In this document: in pieces, positions 1 through 8,696 of the stretch
Position numbering within the stretch: the stretch's first letter is position 1
Layout of the letters: each line of letters begins with the position of its first letter
Assembly (NCBI GenBank): GCA_900540495.1
Contig: UQGA01000008.1
Span: forward strand, 1 to 64,000
Length of the DNA: 64,000 nt
Reading direction: 5' to 3'
From: an uncultured Eubacteriales bacterium
GTDB lineage: Bacteria; Bacillota; Clostridia; Christensenellales; CAG-138
Translations under genes and position numbers: made by a program
The notes under the pieces: model-generated
The model's input: the letters and a program-made list of their open reading frames with translations, nothing else
Databases searched by the model: none
What the model was told of the DNA's origin: nothing

Positions 1-528
<528 letters not shown>

Positions 529-726
529 AATTCCTGCGGCTGTCTCCAGCCGTTGCTCACTGTTTCGCTTGGTCGTCTCTAAGTTTGCGCTCGCGAGCTG
601 CTTCGCCTCCCGGCTCCGCCGCCCGCGCTTCTTGGCTTGTTTCTTCTTGCACTGTATAGTTTTCAAGGTGCTCCCGCCGCCTCGCCGCTTCCCGCTCCCC
701 GCGGTCCGCTTCTCGGCAGCTTTTGT

Positions 727-755
727 AGTATAGCAAACGTTGATTTGAATGTCAA
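727..755 (-). promoter_or_regulatory. rRNA operon promoter
   Basis: On the minus strand TTGACA (complement of 750-755) and TATACT (complement of 727-732) are separated by exactly 17 bp. This is a near-consensus housekeeping sigma promoter placed about 200 bp before the mature 16S end, as expected for rrn with a processed leader. The rest of 529-726 is leader with no gene seen. Confidence 0.85.
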
Positions 756-807
756 CACCTTTTTAGTGATTTGCGGAAATATTTTTGCCTTCCTCCCTGT
801 CCGTTCG

Positions 808-836
808 TTGACAAGCGGGCGCGGTTACGCTATCCT
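808..836 (+). promoter_or_regulatory. Promoter of the alaS unit
   Basis: TTGACA at 808-813 and TATCCT at 831-836 are 17 bp apart, upstream of alaS and divergent from the rRNA promoter. The leader to the alaS start is only about 55 nt. It is therefore too short for a T-box, and no T-box-like sequence is visible. Confidence 0.7.
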
Positions 837-898
837 ATTATATACTGCGAACGCCACTCCCTGTGGGCGCAAACGATGGGTAAGGAGTTAAAACAACC

Positions 899-2695
899 AT
901 GAGAGCACTGACCTCCAAGGAGCTTCGAGAGCTCTATCTGGATTTTTTCCGTTCCAAGGGCCATGCGGTCATCGAGAGCGCGTCCCTCATCCCGGAGAAC
1001 GATCCAACCGTGCTGTTTACGACCGCCGGCATGCATCCGCTTGTCCCCTATCTGATGGGGGAAAAGCACCCCGAAGGCGTGCGCCTGGTGGACGTGCAGA
1101 AGTGCTTGCGCACAGGCGACATCGACGAGGTGGGCGATGCGTCGCACTGCACGTTCTTCGAAATGCTCGGCAACTGGTCGCTCGGCGACTATTTTAAGAA
1201 GGAATCCATTGCGTTTTCCTGGGAATTTCTCACGGATGAGCGCTGGCTCGGCATCGACCCGGACCGGCTCTACTTCACCTGCTTTGCAGGCGACGGGGAT
1301 GCGCCGCGGGATACGGTGGCGCACGACCGCTGGGTGGAAATGGGCGTGGACCCATCGCACATCGTCTACCTGCCAAAGAAGAACAACTGGTGGGGACCTG
1401 CCGGGCAGACCGGCCCCTGCGGCCCCGATACGGAGATCTTCTACGATACCGGGCGTCCCGCCTGCGGGCCCGACTGCAAGGCCGGCTGTGAATGCGGCAA
1501 ATACCTTGAAATCTGGAACAACGTGTTCATGGAGTACAACAAGGTGGCCGACGGCGTGTTCGAACCGCTCCGGCAGAAGAATGTGGATACCGGCATGGGA
1601 CTTGACCGCACGGTAGCGACGCTGCAGGGAGTGGAGAGCGTGTATGATACGGACGCCTTTACCGGCATCCTTGCAGCCATCGCCCGGCTGTCCGGCCGCC
1701 GGTATGGCGACGATGCGGGGACTACGCGCGCCTTCCGCATCGTGGCCGACCACATCCGCTCGGCTACCTTCCTGCTTGGCGACCGGCGGCCGGTCACGCC
1801 GTCGAACGTCGACCAGGGATACATCCTGCGCCGTCTGATCCGCCGCGCCATCCGCTATGCCATGCAACTGGGCATCCCCGAGGGGACGCTGCACGAAGTA
1901 GCGGAAGCGGTTGTCGACCAGTACGGCGATTTCTACCACGAGCTGGTGGATGCCCGGCCGGCCATCGTCTCCGAGCTGAACAAGGAGGAGATGCGCTTTG
2001 CCTCTGCGCTCAAGAAGGGAATGCGCGAATTTGACCGCCTGCGCGAGCGGCTGACCGACGGCCGTATCGATGGTCCGGCGGCCTTCCACCTGTATGATAC
2101 GTTCGGCTTCCCGATCGAATTTACCAAGGAGCTGGCGGCTGAAAACGGCCTGACCGTGGACGAAGCGGGCTTTGCCGCGGCGTTCCGCGCGCACCAGGAA
2201 AAATCGCATGCCGGCGCGGAGCAGCGCTTCAAGGGCGGTCTTGCCGACAACACCGAGGCCACGACCGCGCTGCACACCGCCACGCATCTGTTGCAGGCGG
2301 GGCTGCGCAAGGTGTTGGAGGACAATACCGTATCGCAGCGCGGCAGCAACATCACCGCCGAGCGGCTGCGCTTCGACTTCAGCTTCCCGCGCAAGGTCAC
2401 GCCGGAGGAGCTGCGCCGCGTGGAAGCGTTCGTCAACGAGGCGATTGCCGCGGACGTGCCCGTTCAGTGCGAGGAGATGACCGTGGAGCAGGCAAAGGCG
2501 GCCGGCGCGATCGGCCTGTTCGAAAGCCGGTACGGCGCAAAGGTCAAGGTCTACACCGTCCCCGGCTACAGCAAGGAGATCTGCGGCGGCCCACATGTGC
2601 AGCACACGGGCGAGCTCGGCCGCTTTGTCATCAAGAAGGAGGAGGCCTCCTCCGCCGGCGTGCGGCGGATCAAGGCCGTGCTCATCCATGAGTGA
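899..2695 (+). CDS. alaS: Alanine--tRNA ligase, short form lacking C-Ala
   Basis: This class II enzyme charges tRNA-Ala in the cytoplasm. At 598 aa it is much shorter than the usual ~870 aa. The N-terminal catalytic core (opening LRELYLDFFRSKGH, motif-2 region CLRTGDIDEVG) and the tRNA-recognition region are present. An editing domain follows, with the metal ligands HTATH (H459, H463) and CGGPH (C562, H566). The protein stops just after the editing domain, so the C-terminal C-Ala domain (oligomerisation and tRNA binding) is absent. A TAAGGAG ribosome binding site sits about 10 bp before the ATG. It overlaps the next gene by 8 bp. The clean family-like end argues for a naturally short form rather than a frameshift. 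A second, full-length alaS elsewhere cannot be excluded. Confidence 0.95.
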   Translation: MRALTSKELRELYLDFFRSKGHAVIESASLIPENDPTVLFTTAGMHPLVPYLMGEKHPEGVRLVDVQKCLRTGDIDEVGDASHCTFFEMLGNWSLGDYFKKESIAFSWEFLTDERWLGIDPDRLYFTCFAGDGDAPRDTVAHDRWVEMGVDPSHIVYLPKKNNWWGPAGQTGPCGPDTEIFYDTGRPACGPDCKAGCECGKYLEIWNNVFMEYNKVADGVFEPLRQKNVDTGMGLDRTVATLQGVESVYDTDAFTGILAAIARLSGRRYGDDAGTTRAFRIVADHIRSATFLLGDRRPVTPSNVDQGYILRRLIRRAIRYAMQLGIPEGTLHEVAEAVVDQYGDFYHELVDARPAIVSELNKEEMRFASALKKGMREFDRLRERLTDGRIDGPAAFHLYDTFGFPIEFTKELAAENGLTVDEAGFAAAFRAHQEKSHAGAEQRFKGGLADNTEATTALHTATHLLQAGLRKVLEDNTVSQRGSNITAERLRFDFSFPRKVTPEELRRVEAFVNEAIAADVPVQCEEMTVEQAKAAGAIGLFESRYGAKVKVYTVPGYSKEICGGPHVQHTGELGRFVIKKEEASSAGVRRIKAVLIHE

Positions 2696-3437
2696 GTGGT
2701 TTGCATACGACTGGGAGGTGCGCGGCTTGCCCGCGCGCTTCCGCGTCGATCTGCAATATGCCGAACAGCCCGATCTGCGGGAACGCTTCGTCACGCTTCT
2801 GTTCGTGACCGCCGTGCCGCGCCGCGAGGGGGCGGCTGCGTTTTCATTCATGGAGCGGGGACGGCTTGAACCGATGCTGCAACACTGCCGCGCGCTGCTG
2901 GGCGAGGCCGGCGTCCACGTCGGCACGGTGTCGCTGGGCGCGCAGGTGCGCCACTATTTCTACACGTCCGACGCCCGCCTGCTCGTGCCGCTCTATGCCT
3001 ACTGCTCACGGGAGCGCGGGTTGCGGCTCTCCTGCTCCAAGGCGGAGGAGCCGGGCTGGGAAACATACCGGCAATACCTGTGTCCGGACGCCGGCAAACG
3101 GCAGTCCGCCGCCAATCGCGCGTTCATCGCGGACAGGCTTGCACGCGGCGATGACGTCGCCACGCCGCGACGCATCGACCTGACGTTCCGCTTCGCCACG
3201 TCAAACCGCCGCGCCGCCTTTTCCGCTGCGGCCGTGCCGCTGGGCTTTGTCGCCGGGCGCGCCTCGTTCGACGAGCAGAGCGATCTGCCGTATACGCTGA
3301 CGCTCCACGCCAACGCGCCACTGGTGCACGCTGCGCTGACCGTGCTGACCACGCGCGCCATTCATGCGGCCGAACAGCAGCAGGGCGCGTTCGATGCGCT
3401 GGACGCAGCCTTCCTGCCAAAGAACGGCCCACGTTGA
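2688..3437 (+). CDS. DUF695 / RraB-like domain protein
   Basis: A 249-residue cytoplasmic protein with no signal peptide. The N-terminal half, from WFAYDWEVRG, resembles the DUF695 family. The C-terminal portion (RIDLTFRFATSNRRAAF onward) resembles the RraB fold, known in proteobacteria as a regulator of RNase E. The start is the ATG overlapping the last codons of alaS, which implies translational coupling. Starts further upstream lie inside alaS and were rejected. An RNase E/G homologue is encoded at 18360-19877, but any functional link is only a guess. The family assignment rests on recalled pattern. Confidence 0.7.
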   Translation: MSEWFAYDWEVRGLPARFRVDLQYAEQPDLRERFVTLLFVTAVPRREGAAAFSFMERGRLEPMLQHCRALLGEAGVHVGTVSLGAQVRHYFYTSDARLLVPLYAYCSRERGLRLSCSKAEEPGWETYRQYLCPDAGKRQSAANRAFIADRLARGDDVATPRRIDLTFRFATSNRRAAFSAAAVPLGFVAGRASFDEQSDLPYTLTLHANAPLVHAALTVLTTRAIHAAEQQQGAFDALDAAFLPKNGPR

Positions 3438-3468
3438 ATCCGTCCGCAGAATAAAGGAGGACCGAGCC

Positions 3469-4353
3469 GTGAATCGCAAGTCGTTTTCTCCGCTCCTGAT
3501 CGCCATTTGTGCAACCTTCGTTCTGTTGTTCGGCTGTTCGGGTGACGTCCCGACGCGCACTACCGCCGCGCCGTCCACCTGGACGCCGGAACCCAGCACG
3601 GTGGTGGTAGCGCCGCTGTCGCCTACGCCTTGTCCCACGGCCGTCCCGACGCCGGAACCCACGCCCGTGCCGCCGCTGCTGGGGGCGGTCATCGGAATCG
3701 ATCCCGGGCATCAATACATATACGACCCTGCGCAGGAACCCATCGCACCGGGCGATTCGCGCACGAAACAAAAGGTCGCCGGCGGTGCGCGCGGCCTGCG
3801 TACCGGCGCGCTGGAATATGAGATCAACCTGGCCGTTGGCCTGCTGCTGCGCGACCGGCTGGAGGAGCTCGGCGCAACTGTGCATATGACGCGCACAACG
3901 AATGATGTAAACATCTCCAACCGCGAACGGGCGGAGTTTTTCAATGCGCTTGATGTCACGCTCGCCATCCGGTTGCACTGCAACCGTTCGGATCAGGAGA
4001 GAGCGCGCGGCGCGTTTATGCTCATCCCCGCAGAATACCGAACGGATCATTTCGAGACCTGTCAGCAGGCGGCGGATTACGTTATACGGGCATATTGTGA
4101 AAAAACAGGCATCCCCATGTGTTATGAGGACCGCGGCGGAATCACCGTGCGCGGCGACCAGACGGGGTTTAACTGGTGTACGCGGCCTATCATCGGGATT
4201 GAGATGGGGTATCTGACCAATGAGGAGGAGGAGCTGCTCCTTGCCGACCCCGACTTTCAGCAGACGATGGCCCAAGGGCTTTGCGAAGGTATCTTGCGCT
4301 GGTATTGCGCAGGCGATACGTCAAACGCGGTTGCGACCGCCACATCGAAATAA
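3469..4353 (+). CDS. N-acetylmuramoyl-L-alanine amidase (Amidase_3), lipoprotein
   Basis: A zinc peptidoglycan amidase that cleaves between muramic acid and L-Ala, anchored outside the membrane. It starts at GTG 3469, with AAAGGAGG at 3453-3460. A signal peptide ends in a lipobox (LLFGC). A Pro/Thr-rich linker of ~40 residues follows, with repeated PTPEP-type motifs. The Amidase_3 domain then shows the expected ligands: DPGHQ, the Glu in YEINLAVG, IRLHCNRSD, and the catalytic Glu in IGIEMGYLTNEEEE. It is 294 aa. It follows the DUF695 gene by 31 bp and could share its transcript. It may act in spore or vegetative wall remodelling; the sequence does not say which. Confidence 0.92.
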   Translation: MNRKSFSPLLIAICATFVLLFGCSGDVPTRTTAAPSTWTPEPSTVVVAPLSPTPCPTAVPTPEPTPVPPLLGAVIGIDPGHQYIYDPAQEPIAPGDSRTKQKVAGGARGLRTGALEYEINLAVGLLLRDRLEELGATVHMTRTTNDVNISNRERAEFFNALDVTLAIRLHCNRSDQERARGAFMLIPAEYRTDHFETCQQAADYVIRAYCEKTGIPMCYEDRGGITVRGDQTGFNWCTRPIIGIEMGYLTNEEEELLLADPDFQQTMAQGLCEGILRWYCAGDTSNAVATATSK

Positions 4354-4373
4354 ACAAATAAACAAGGAGCCCA

Positions 4374-4499
4374 GCGGGCGACAGGTGGGTACCGGATTCC
4401 CCCGGTTGAAATTTTAGTGAACGCACGAGGGGCGGAAACAGAACTCGTCTCCCCGGCCTGCCGGGAAGCGGGTTCCCATACAACCGGAGATTCCCCCGC
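4374..4499. other. Intergenic region with nested inverted repeats; possible structured RNA
   Basis: Between the convergent ends of the amidase gene and mnmE (4354-4518) I see GCGGG (4374-4378) with CCCGC (4495-4499), CCGGTTG (4402-4408) with CAACCGG (4481-4487), ACGAG (4425-4429) with CTCGT (4444-4448), and CCCGG-CCTG-CCGGG (4452-4465). These nest without crossing and give a multi-branched fold. An alternative hairpin ACCGG/CCGGT (4391-4406) competes with the second helix. No promoter or terminator U-run is clear, and it matches no RNA family I know. Confidence 0.3.
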
Positions 4500-4518
4500 G
4501 CATACGGGGCGCACGTCA

Positions 4519-5832
4519 TTACTTGCCGACGCAAAAATTTGAAAAGATGCGGTCGATCACGCTCTCGTCCACATCCGTGCCGGTGATGGACCCCAGGTGA
4601 TGCAGCGCGTCGCGCAGGTCCGTTGCGGCACAATCGAGCTCCGTAGCCTCCGCCGCCGCGCACAGGGCCGCATGGGCGCGTGCAAGCGCGTGCAGATGCC
4701 GTTCGTTGGTGATGGCGGCCGCATCGGCCTCCTGCGGCGCGGCGAGCGAAAGGATGCGCGCGCGCAGCTCCGGGAGCCCGGCGCCCGTTTTCGCACTTAC
4801 GGGCAGCGCGTCCGCCGGCAGGTCCCTCCCGGCGGCCGGCGGTAAATCGCATTTGTTCCGCACAAGAATGCGGCGCCGTCCCGCCGTTTCCGCAAGCAGG
4901 GCGGCGTCCCCACCGGCAAACGGCCGTGCGCCGTCGAACACCACCAGCAGCACGTCCGCCCCGGCCAGCGCCTCGCGCGCACGCGCCACGCCGATGCGCT
5001 CCGCCTCGTCGCGCGCGGTTCGGATGCCGGCGGTATCGAGCAGGCGCACGGGTACGCCGTCGAACACCGTCCGCTCGTCGAGTACGTCGCGCGTGGTGCC
5101 GGCGTCGCCGGTAACGATCGCACGCTCCCGTCCGAGCAGGGCGTTGAGCAGCGAGGATTTCCCCACGTTGGGACGGCCGAGGAGCACGACGCGCAGTCCG
5201 TCCCGCAGCACCCGGCTGCGCCTGCCCGCCGCCAGCAACGCCTCCACGCGTCCTCTCGCGGCGGCAAGCTGTTGCGGCAGGGTGGCATAGGCGTCCGACT
5301 CGGCTTCCTCCGGATAGTCCAGCGCCGCATCGATGCCGGAGAGCGCATCCAGCAACAGCGACTCAATGGCGCCGACCTCCCGGCTCACGCTACCGTGCAA
5401 CTGCGCCATCGCCGCTTTGAGGCTTCGGTCCGCCTCGGCGTTGATCACATCCATGACCGCCTCAGCCTGGGACAGATCCATCTTCCCGTTCAGAAACGCG
5501 CGCCGTGTAAACTCTCCCGCGGCCGCGGGGCGGAACCCGCACCCGGAGAGCAGTTCCAGGACGCGCTGTACCGTCCGGTTGCCGCCGTGGCAATGGAGCT
5601 CGACCATGTGCTCCCCGGTATAGGAGCGGGGCGCGGGGAAGTACACGGCCATCGCGTCGTCCACCGTCTCGTCCCCGTCGAGAATGCGTACAAAGCGCAG
5701 CTCGCGCGGCGTGGCGGCGATATCGGCCGAAAGCAGCCGGGCGGTATGCAGCGCATCGCCCCCGGAAATCCGGATGACCGCTACCGCGCCGCCGACGGCG
5801 CTGGCCGGGGCAAAGATCGTATCCTCGCGCAT
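4519..5832 (-). CDS. mnmE: tRNA uridine-5-carboxymethylaminomethyl modification GTPase MnmE
   Basis: With MnmG this GTPase modifies the wobble uridine (U34) of certain tRNAs. The start is the ATG at 5832, preceded by GGAGGAGGT, which gives MREDTIFAP and 437 aa, normal for the family. The N-terminal formyl-THF-binding domain includes SYTGEHMVELHCHGG. The GTPase domain has GRPNVGKS (about 219-226), GTTRD, DTAG and NKCD. The C-terminus ends FCVGK, matching the conserved catalytic-Cys motif FC(I/L/V)GK. It is the last gene of the rpmH cluster, as in many Firmicutes. Confidence 0.97.
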   Translation of the reverse strand: MREDTIFAPASAVGGAVAVIRISGGDALHTARLLSADIAATPRELRFVRILDGDETVDDAMAVYFPAPRSYTGEHMVELHCHGGNRTVQRVLELLSGCGFRPAAAGEFTRRAFLNGKMDLSQAEAVMDVINAEADRSLKAAMAQLHGSVSREVGAIESLLLDALSGIDAALDYPEEAESDAYATLPQQLAAARGRVEALLAAGRRSRVLRDGLRVVLLGRPNVGKSSLLNALLGRERAIVTGDAGTTRDVLDERTVFDGVPVRLLDTAGIRTARDEAERIGVARAREALAGADVLLVVFDGARPFAGGDAALLAETAGRRRILVRNKCDLPPAAGRDLPADALPVSAKTGAGLPELRARILSLAAPQEADAAAITNERHLHALARAHAALCAAAEATELDCAATDLRDALHHLGSITGTDVDESVIDRIFSNFCVGK

Positions 5833-5866
5833 ATCGTACCTCCTCCGCTTCGGTTGCATGAAGCAA

Positions 5867-5888
5867 GCGCCGCCCGCATGGGCGGCGC
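5867..5888 (-). promoter_or_regulatory. Hairpin between khpB and mnmE
   Basis: A perfect 9-bp stem GCGCCGCCC/GGGCGGCGC with a 4-nt loop lies in the 109-bp gap upstream of mnmE. On the minus strand it is followed by TTGCTTC, a weak U-tract. It could attenuate read-through into mnmE or stabilise an mRNA end. A second GC-rich inverted stretch lies at about 5895-5915. Confidence 0.45.
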
Positions 5889-5941
5889 GTATCCGGCGGG
5901 AGCTGCTCCCCCGGGCGGGATCGTCCCCGTTCCTGCCGGCG

Positions 5942-6730
5942 TTACCGGTCCGGCGCGATGATGACGCGGCGATTGGGCTCCTCGCCCTCGCTGTACGTGG
6001 TCACGCCCCGGAAGCCCTGCAGCGCGCTGTGCAAAATGCGGCGTTCGTATGGATTCATCGGCTCCATGGCAACGGGACGCCCGGTCGCGCGCACCTGGGA
6101 AGCGGTTTTGCGCGCAAGGCGGCAGAGCGTCTCCTCGCGGCGGGAACGATAGCCCTCCGTGTCGAGCGTGATGCGCCGGTATTCCTTCGCGCCGCGATTG
6201 ACGTGCAGCGACACGAGGTATTGGAGCGCGTCGAGCGTTTCCCCCCGCCGGCCGATCAGCAGGCCCATGGAGTCGGAGTCGATGCGCAGGCGCAGCCCGT
6301 TGTCCGTGTTGGCGGCGAGCACGCGCGCCTCTACGCCCATCTTCTCCAACAACTCCAGTAAAAAGGCAGCGGCCGGTTCCTGTTGCGCAAGCTCCTCGCT
6401 GTAATCATACTGCGCATCCGCCGCCGCGGCGCTGCCGCGCTCGTCCCGCTGCCTGCGCTCGTCCCGCTCGCGGCGGTCGCCGCGTTCCCGGCGTTCCCGG
6501 CGCGGCGGGCGCTCGTCGTTGCGCTTTTTGTATTGCTCCATGTCCGGGACCACCGGGGTCTCGCGCTCCGTCAGGCGGACGACCGCCATCTTGGAACCAA
6601 ACCCGAAGAGCCCCTTGGTTTCGCTCTGGAGCGTTTCGATCTCCACCTCGTCGATGGTCAACCCCATCTCCGTAAGGCCATGAAAGATCGCTTCATCGAC
6701 CGTACGGCCGGAAAATTCCATGCTCTTCAT
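5942..6730 (-). CDS. khpB: KhpB/Jag (EloR) RNA-binding protein
   Basis: A 262-aa cytoplasmic RNA-binding protein. The Jag-N domain (MEFSGRTVDEAIFHGL...GLFGFGSKMAVV) occupies roughly residues 1-55. A charged, Arg/Glu-rich linker follows, then a KH domain around 115-190 (DSMGLLIGRRGETLDALQYL) and an R3H domain (YERRILHSALQ...GEEPNRRVIIAP). In Firmicutes this family, also called SpoIIIJ-associated protein, influences cell elongation and division. Its ATG overlaps the yidC stop as ATGA, which fixes the start and shows translational coupling. Confidence 0.95.
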   Translation of the reverse strand: MKSMEFSGRTVDEAIFHGLTEMGLTIDEVEIETLQSETKGLFGFGSKMAVVRLTERETPVVPDMEQYKKRNDERPPRRERRERGDRRERDERRQRDERGSAAAADAQYDYSEELAQQEPAAAFLLELLEKMGVEARVLAANTDNGLRLRIDSDSMGLLIGRRGETLDALQYLVSLHVNRGAKEYRRITLDTEGYRSRREETLCRLARKTASQVRATGRPVAMEPMNPYERRILHSALQGFRGVTTYSEGEEPNRRVIIAPDR

Positions 6731-7710
6731 GTTTTACTCACCTCTGTCACAGCAACAGGATTGCTGAAGCTCTTGTTGATAAAGTATGTCGTACCCATCG
6801 AAATCACATTGCTGACCGTCCAATACAGTGCGAACGACGCATTCGTGGTCAGGCAGAAGACGAACGTCATGGCCGGCATGAGATACATCATCATCTTGCC
6901 GGAACCGGCGGCATTGGCCGGTTGCGTCTGCCCGCGCTGCATCAGCCAGGTGGACAGCAATGTCGTGCCGCCGCAGAGCACCGGCAGAAGGAACCAGCCG
7001 TTGTTATAACCGGCGTACAGATCCACGCAGGGCTGCACGATGGCGTCGTACTTGGCGATGAGCTCGTCCGTCAGCGTAGCGAGGGTCACGCCGTTGAACG
7101 AACCCTTGGCCGTGCTCTCCACAAAAAAGCCCAGCTCCTTGAACAGTTCAAACGCCTCCGGGTGCTCCGTGAAATAGAACAGGCGGTGGATGTTGTTGGC
7201 GCCGGCAAAGAGCGACTGCGCCGACGCGATGACCGGCTGCATGCCGCTGTCCGGCTGCCAGATGTTGTGAATCCAGAGGAACTGGAAGTTCTTGAACATC
7301 TCCACGCCCGCTTCGGGGTCGGCATGCAGCGTCGTGATGAGGTGAACCATCATCTCGTTGCCCCACTGCCGGAACGCCGCAATGAACATGAAGAAGATCG
7401 GAAGCGTGAACAGCATGGGCAGGCATCCGCCGAACATGGAAACGCCGTTCTCCTTCATGAGCTTGGAGCTCTCGCGCTGCAGGCGCTGCGGATCGTTTTC
7501 ATATTTCTTCTGCAACTTGTTGAGCTGCGGCTGGATCGTCTGCATCTTGGCCGAGGACTTGCGCGACTTGATATCGCCAAAGATGGTGATGGCCTTGATG
7601 AGAATGGTGGAGATGATGACGGTCAGCGCGATGCTCTGCCCGGTGACGGACTCGAACAGCCAGCGCATGCCGAGAAAAATCCACTGCGTCAAAATAAAGT
7701 CATTGTGCAA
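6727..7710 (-). CDS. yidC: Membrane protein insertase YidC (SpoIIIJ/OxaA)
   Basis: A polytopic inner-membrane insertase of 327 aa. Transmembrane segments lie near residues 13-35, 85-105, 235-260 and 270-300. A basic cytoplasmic loop holds SAKMQTIQPQLNKLQKKYENDPQ, typical of the Oxa1/YidC family. There is no lipobox near the start, unlike B. subtilis SpoIIIJ. The start is TTG at 7710 with AGGAGGGG 5 bp upstream; no in-frame ATG lies near. An unusually long extracytoplasmic segment (about 110-220) precedes the conserved C-terminal helices. Its gene neighbours rnpA, yidD and khpB are the classic context. Confidence 0.95.
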   Translation of the reverse strand: MHNDFILTQWIFLGMRWLFESVTGQSIALTVIISTILIKAITIFGDIKSRKSSAKMQTIQPQLNKLQKKYENDPQRLQRESSKLMKENGVSMFGGCLPMLFTLPIFFMFIAAFRQWGNEMMVHLITTLHADPEAGVEMFKNFQFLWIHNIWQPDSGMQPVIASAQSLFAGANNIHRLFYFTEHPEAFELFKELGFFVESTAKGSFNGVTLATLTDELIAKYDAIVQPCVDLYAGYNNGWFLLPVLCGGTTLLSTWLMQRGQTQPANAAGSGKMMMYLMPAMTFVFCLTTNASFALYWTVSNVISMGTTYFINKSFSNPVAVTEVSKT

Positions 7711-7752
7711 ATTGTCCCCTCCTCTCGTGTTGAGGCCCGGCGCGCCGGAACG

Positions 7753-7962
7753 CTACGGCACCGGATCGTAGCCGCCGCGGCAAAGCGGGTTGCAGCGCAG
7801 AATGCGCCAGATGGCGAGCGCAGAGCCCTTGAGCGCGCCATGCTTTTGCAACGCTTCGATGGCATATTGTGAACAGGTCGGCATAAAGCGGCAGTGGCGG
7901 GGAAAGGCCGGGGAGATGTACCGCTGATAGCCGCGCACCGCGGCGATAAGAATGCGTTTCAT
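7753..7962 (-). CDS. yidD: Membrane protein insertion efficiency factor YidD
   Basis: A 69-aa protein with the family signature: an N-terminal amphipathic helix, then YQRYISPAFPRHCRFMPTCSQYA and the C-terminal RILRCNPLCRGGYDPVP. It helps YidC-dependent membrane protein insertion. Its start overlaps the rnpA stop by 4 bp (ATGA). Confidence 0.96.
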   Translation of the reverse strand: MKRILIAAVRGYQRYISPAFPRHCRFMPTCSQYAIEALQKHGALKGSALAIWRILRCNPLCRGGYDPVP

Positions 7963-8306
7963 GGTTCGTTCCCCTTGATCAACCCCGCCCGGATCAACAG
8001 CGCGCGCATGGCTGCGCGAATCTCAAGGAACGGCGCGTCCACGACGGCGTCGCGGGCGATGAAGATCAGGTTGACGTTGTTGCGAATCTCCGGTATAAGC
8101 GGCGTCGCCGCTTCGCGCATACGGCGCTTAACGCGGTTGCGCACGACGCTGTTGCCGATTTTCCGGCTGACGGAAAACCCGATGCGCGGCGCCCGTTCGC
8201 GGCTCCTGGCATAGACCAGCGCCAGCAGGCGATGCCCGGTGGACTTGCCCACGCGATAGGTATACCGGAATTCCTTTTTCTTTCTCAGTGATTCGCTGCG
8301 TTTCAA
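7959..8306 (-). CDS. rnpA: Ribonuclease P protein component
   Basis: The protein subunit of RNase P, which matures tRNA 5' ends with the RnpB RNA. It has the hallmark RNR-type motif (IGNSVVRNRVKRRMREA) preceded by RIGFSVSRK. The best start is TTG at 8306, with AGGAGG 7 bp upstream, giving KRSESLRKKKEF and 115 aa, normal for the family. A longer frame reaching 8396 would add an atypical Cys/Arg-rich N-terminus that overlaps the gap to rpmH, and is rejected. Confidence 0.96.
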   Translation of the reverse strand: MKRSESLRKKKEFRYTYRVGKSTGHRLLALVYARSRERAPRIGFSVSRKIGNSVVRNRVKRRMREAATPLIPEIRNNVNLIFIARDAVVDAPFLEIRAAMRALLIRAGLIKGNEP

Positions 8307-8408
8307 GGCCGTCCTCCTGCACGGGGAAAAGAAAAGCGCGCGGCAGGAACATGCCTGCCGCAATCGCCCATATCCATACCCGCGCCGGCTGTGCAAACGG
8401 TCCGGCGG

Positions 8409-8543
8409 TTAAGCGCTGAGCCTCTTGCGGCCCTTGGCACGCCTGCGGCGGAGCACATTGCGGCCGTCGGAAGTTTGCATCCGCTTGCGGAAGCCATGCA
8501 CCTTGCTGCGCTGTCTCTTCTTCGGCTGGTAGGTCCGTACCAT
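8409..8543 (-). CDS. rpmH: 50S ribosomal protein L34
   Basis: A 44-residue basic protein beginning MVRTYQPKKRQRSKVHGFRK and ending in an Arg/Lys-rich tail (RRRRAKGRKRLSA), a clear L34. The start codon is the ATG at 8543 preceded by GTAAGGA. It is first in the leftward cluster with rnpA, yidD, yidC, khpB and mnmE. Confidence 0.97.
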   Translation of the reverse strand: MVRTYQPKKRQRSKVHGFRKRMQTSDGRNVLRRRRAKGRKRLSA

Positions 8544-8638
8544 TCCTTACACCTCACTCCCGATTGAATCTGCAGGCGCGCACGAGGCGCCGCCCGTATG
8601 GAACGCGCGGACGAGCCGACACGATCATAACCTTTGCT

Positions 8639-8668
8639 ATTATAGAGGAATGGGGCGCGCCCTGTCAA
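8639..8668 (-). promoter_or_regulatory. rpmH operon promoter
   Basis: On the minus strand TTGACA (8663-8668) and TATAAT (8639-8644) are both perfect, with an 18-bp spacer, about 95 bp before rpmH. A small inverted repeat GATTTT/AAAATC at 8673-8689 lies between this promoter and the end of the PIN/TRAM gene. Confidence 0.88.
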
Positions 8669-8696
8669 GCGATTTTCTGACAAAATCGCACGCCAA

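Noticed and set aside
837..898. T-box riboswitch before alaS
   Set aside because: The leader is about 60 nt, too short, and lacks the T-box and specifier-loop sequence.
830..2926. Long minus-strand open frame opposite alaS
   Set aside because: Antisense to a clear synthetase, and it runs over the alaS promoter; no domain or ribosome binding site.
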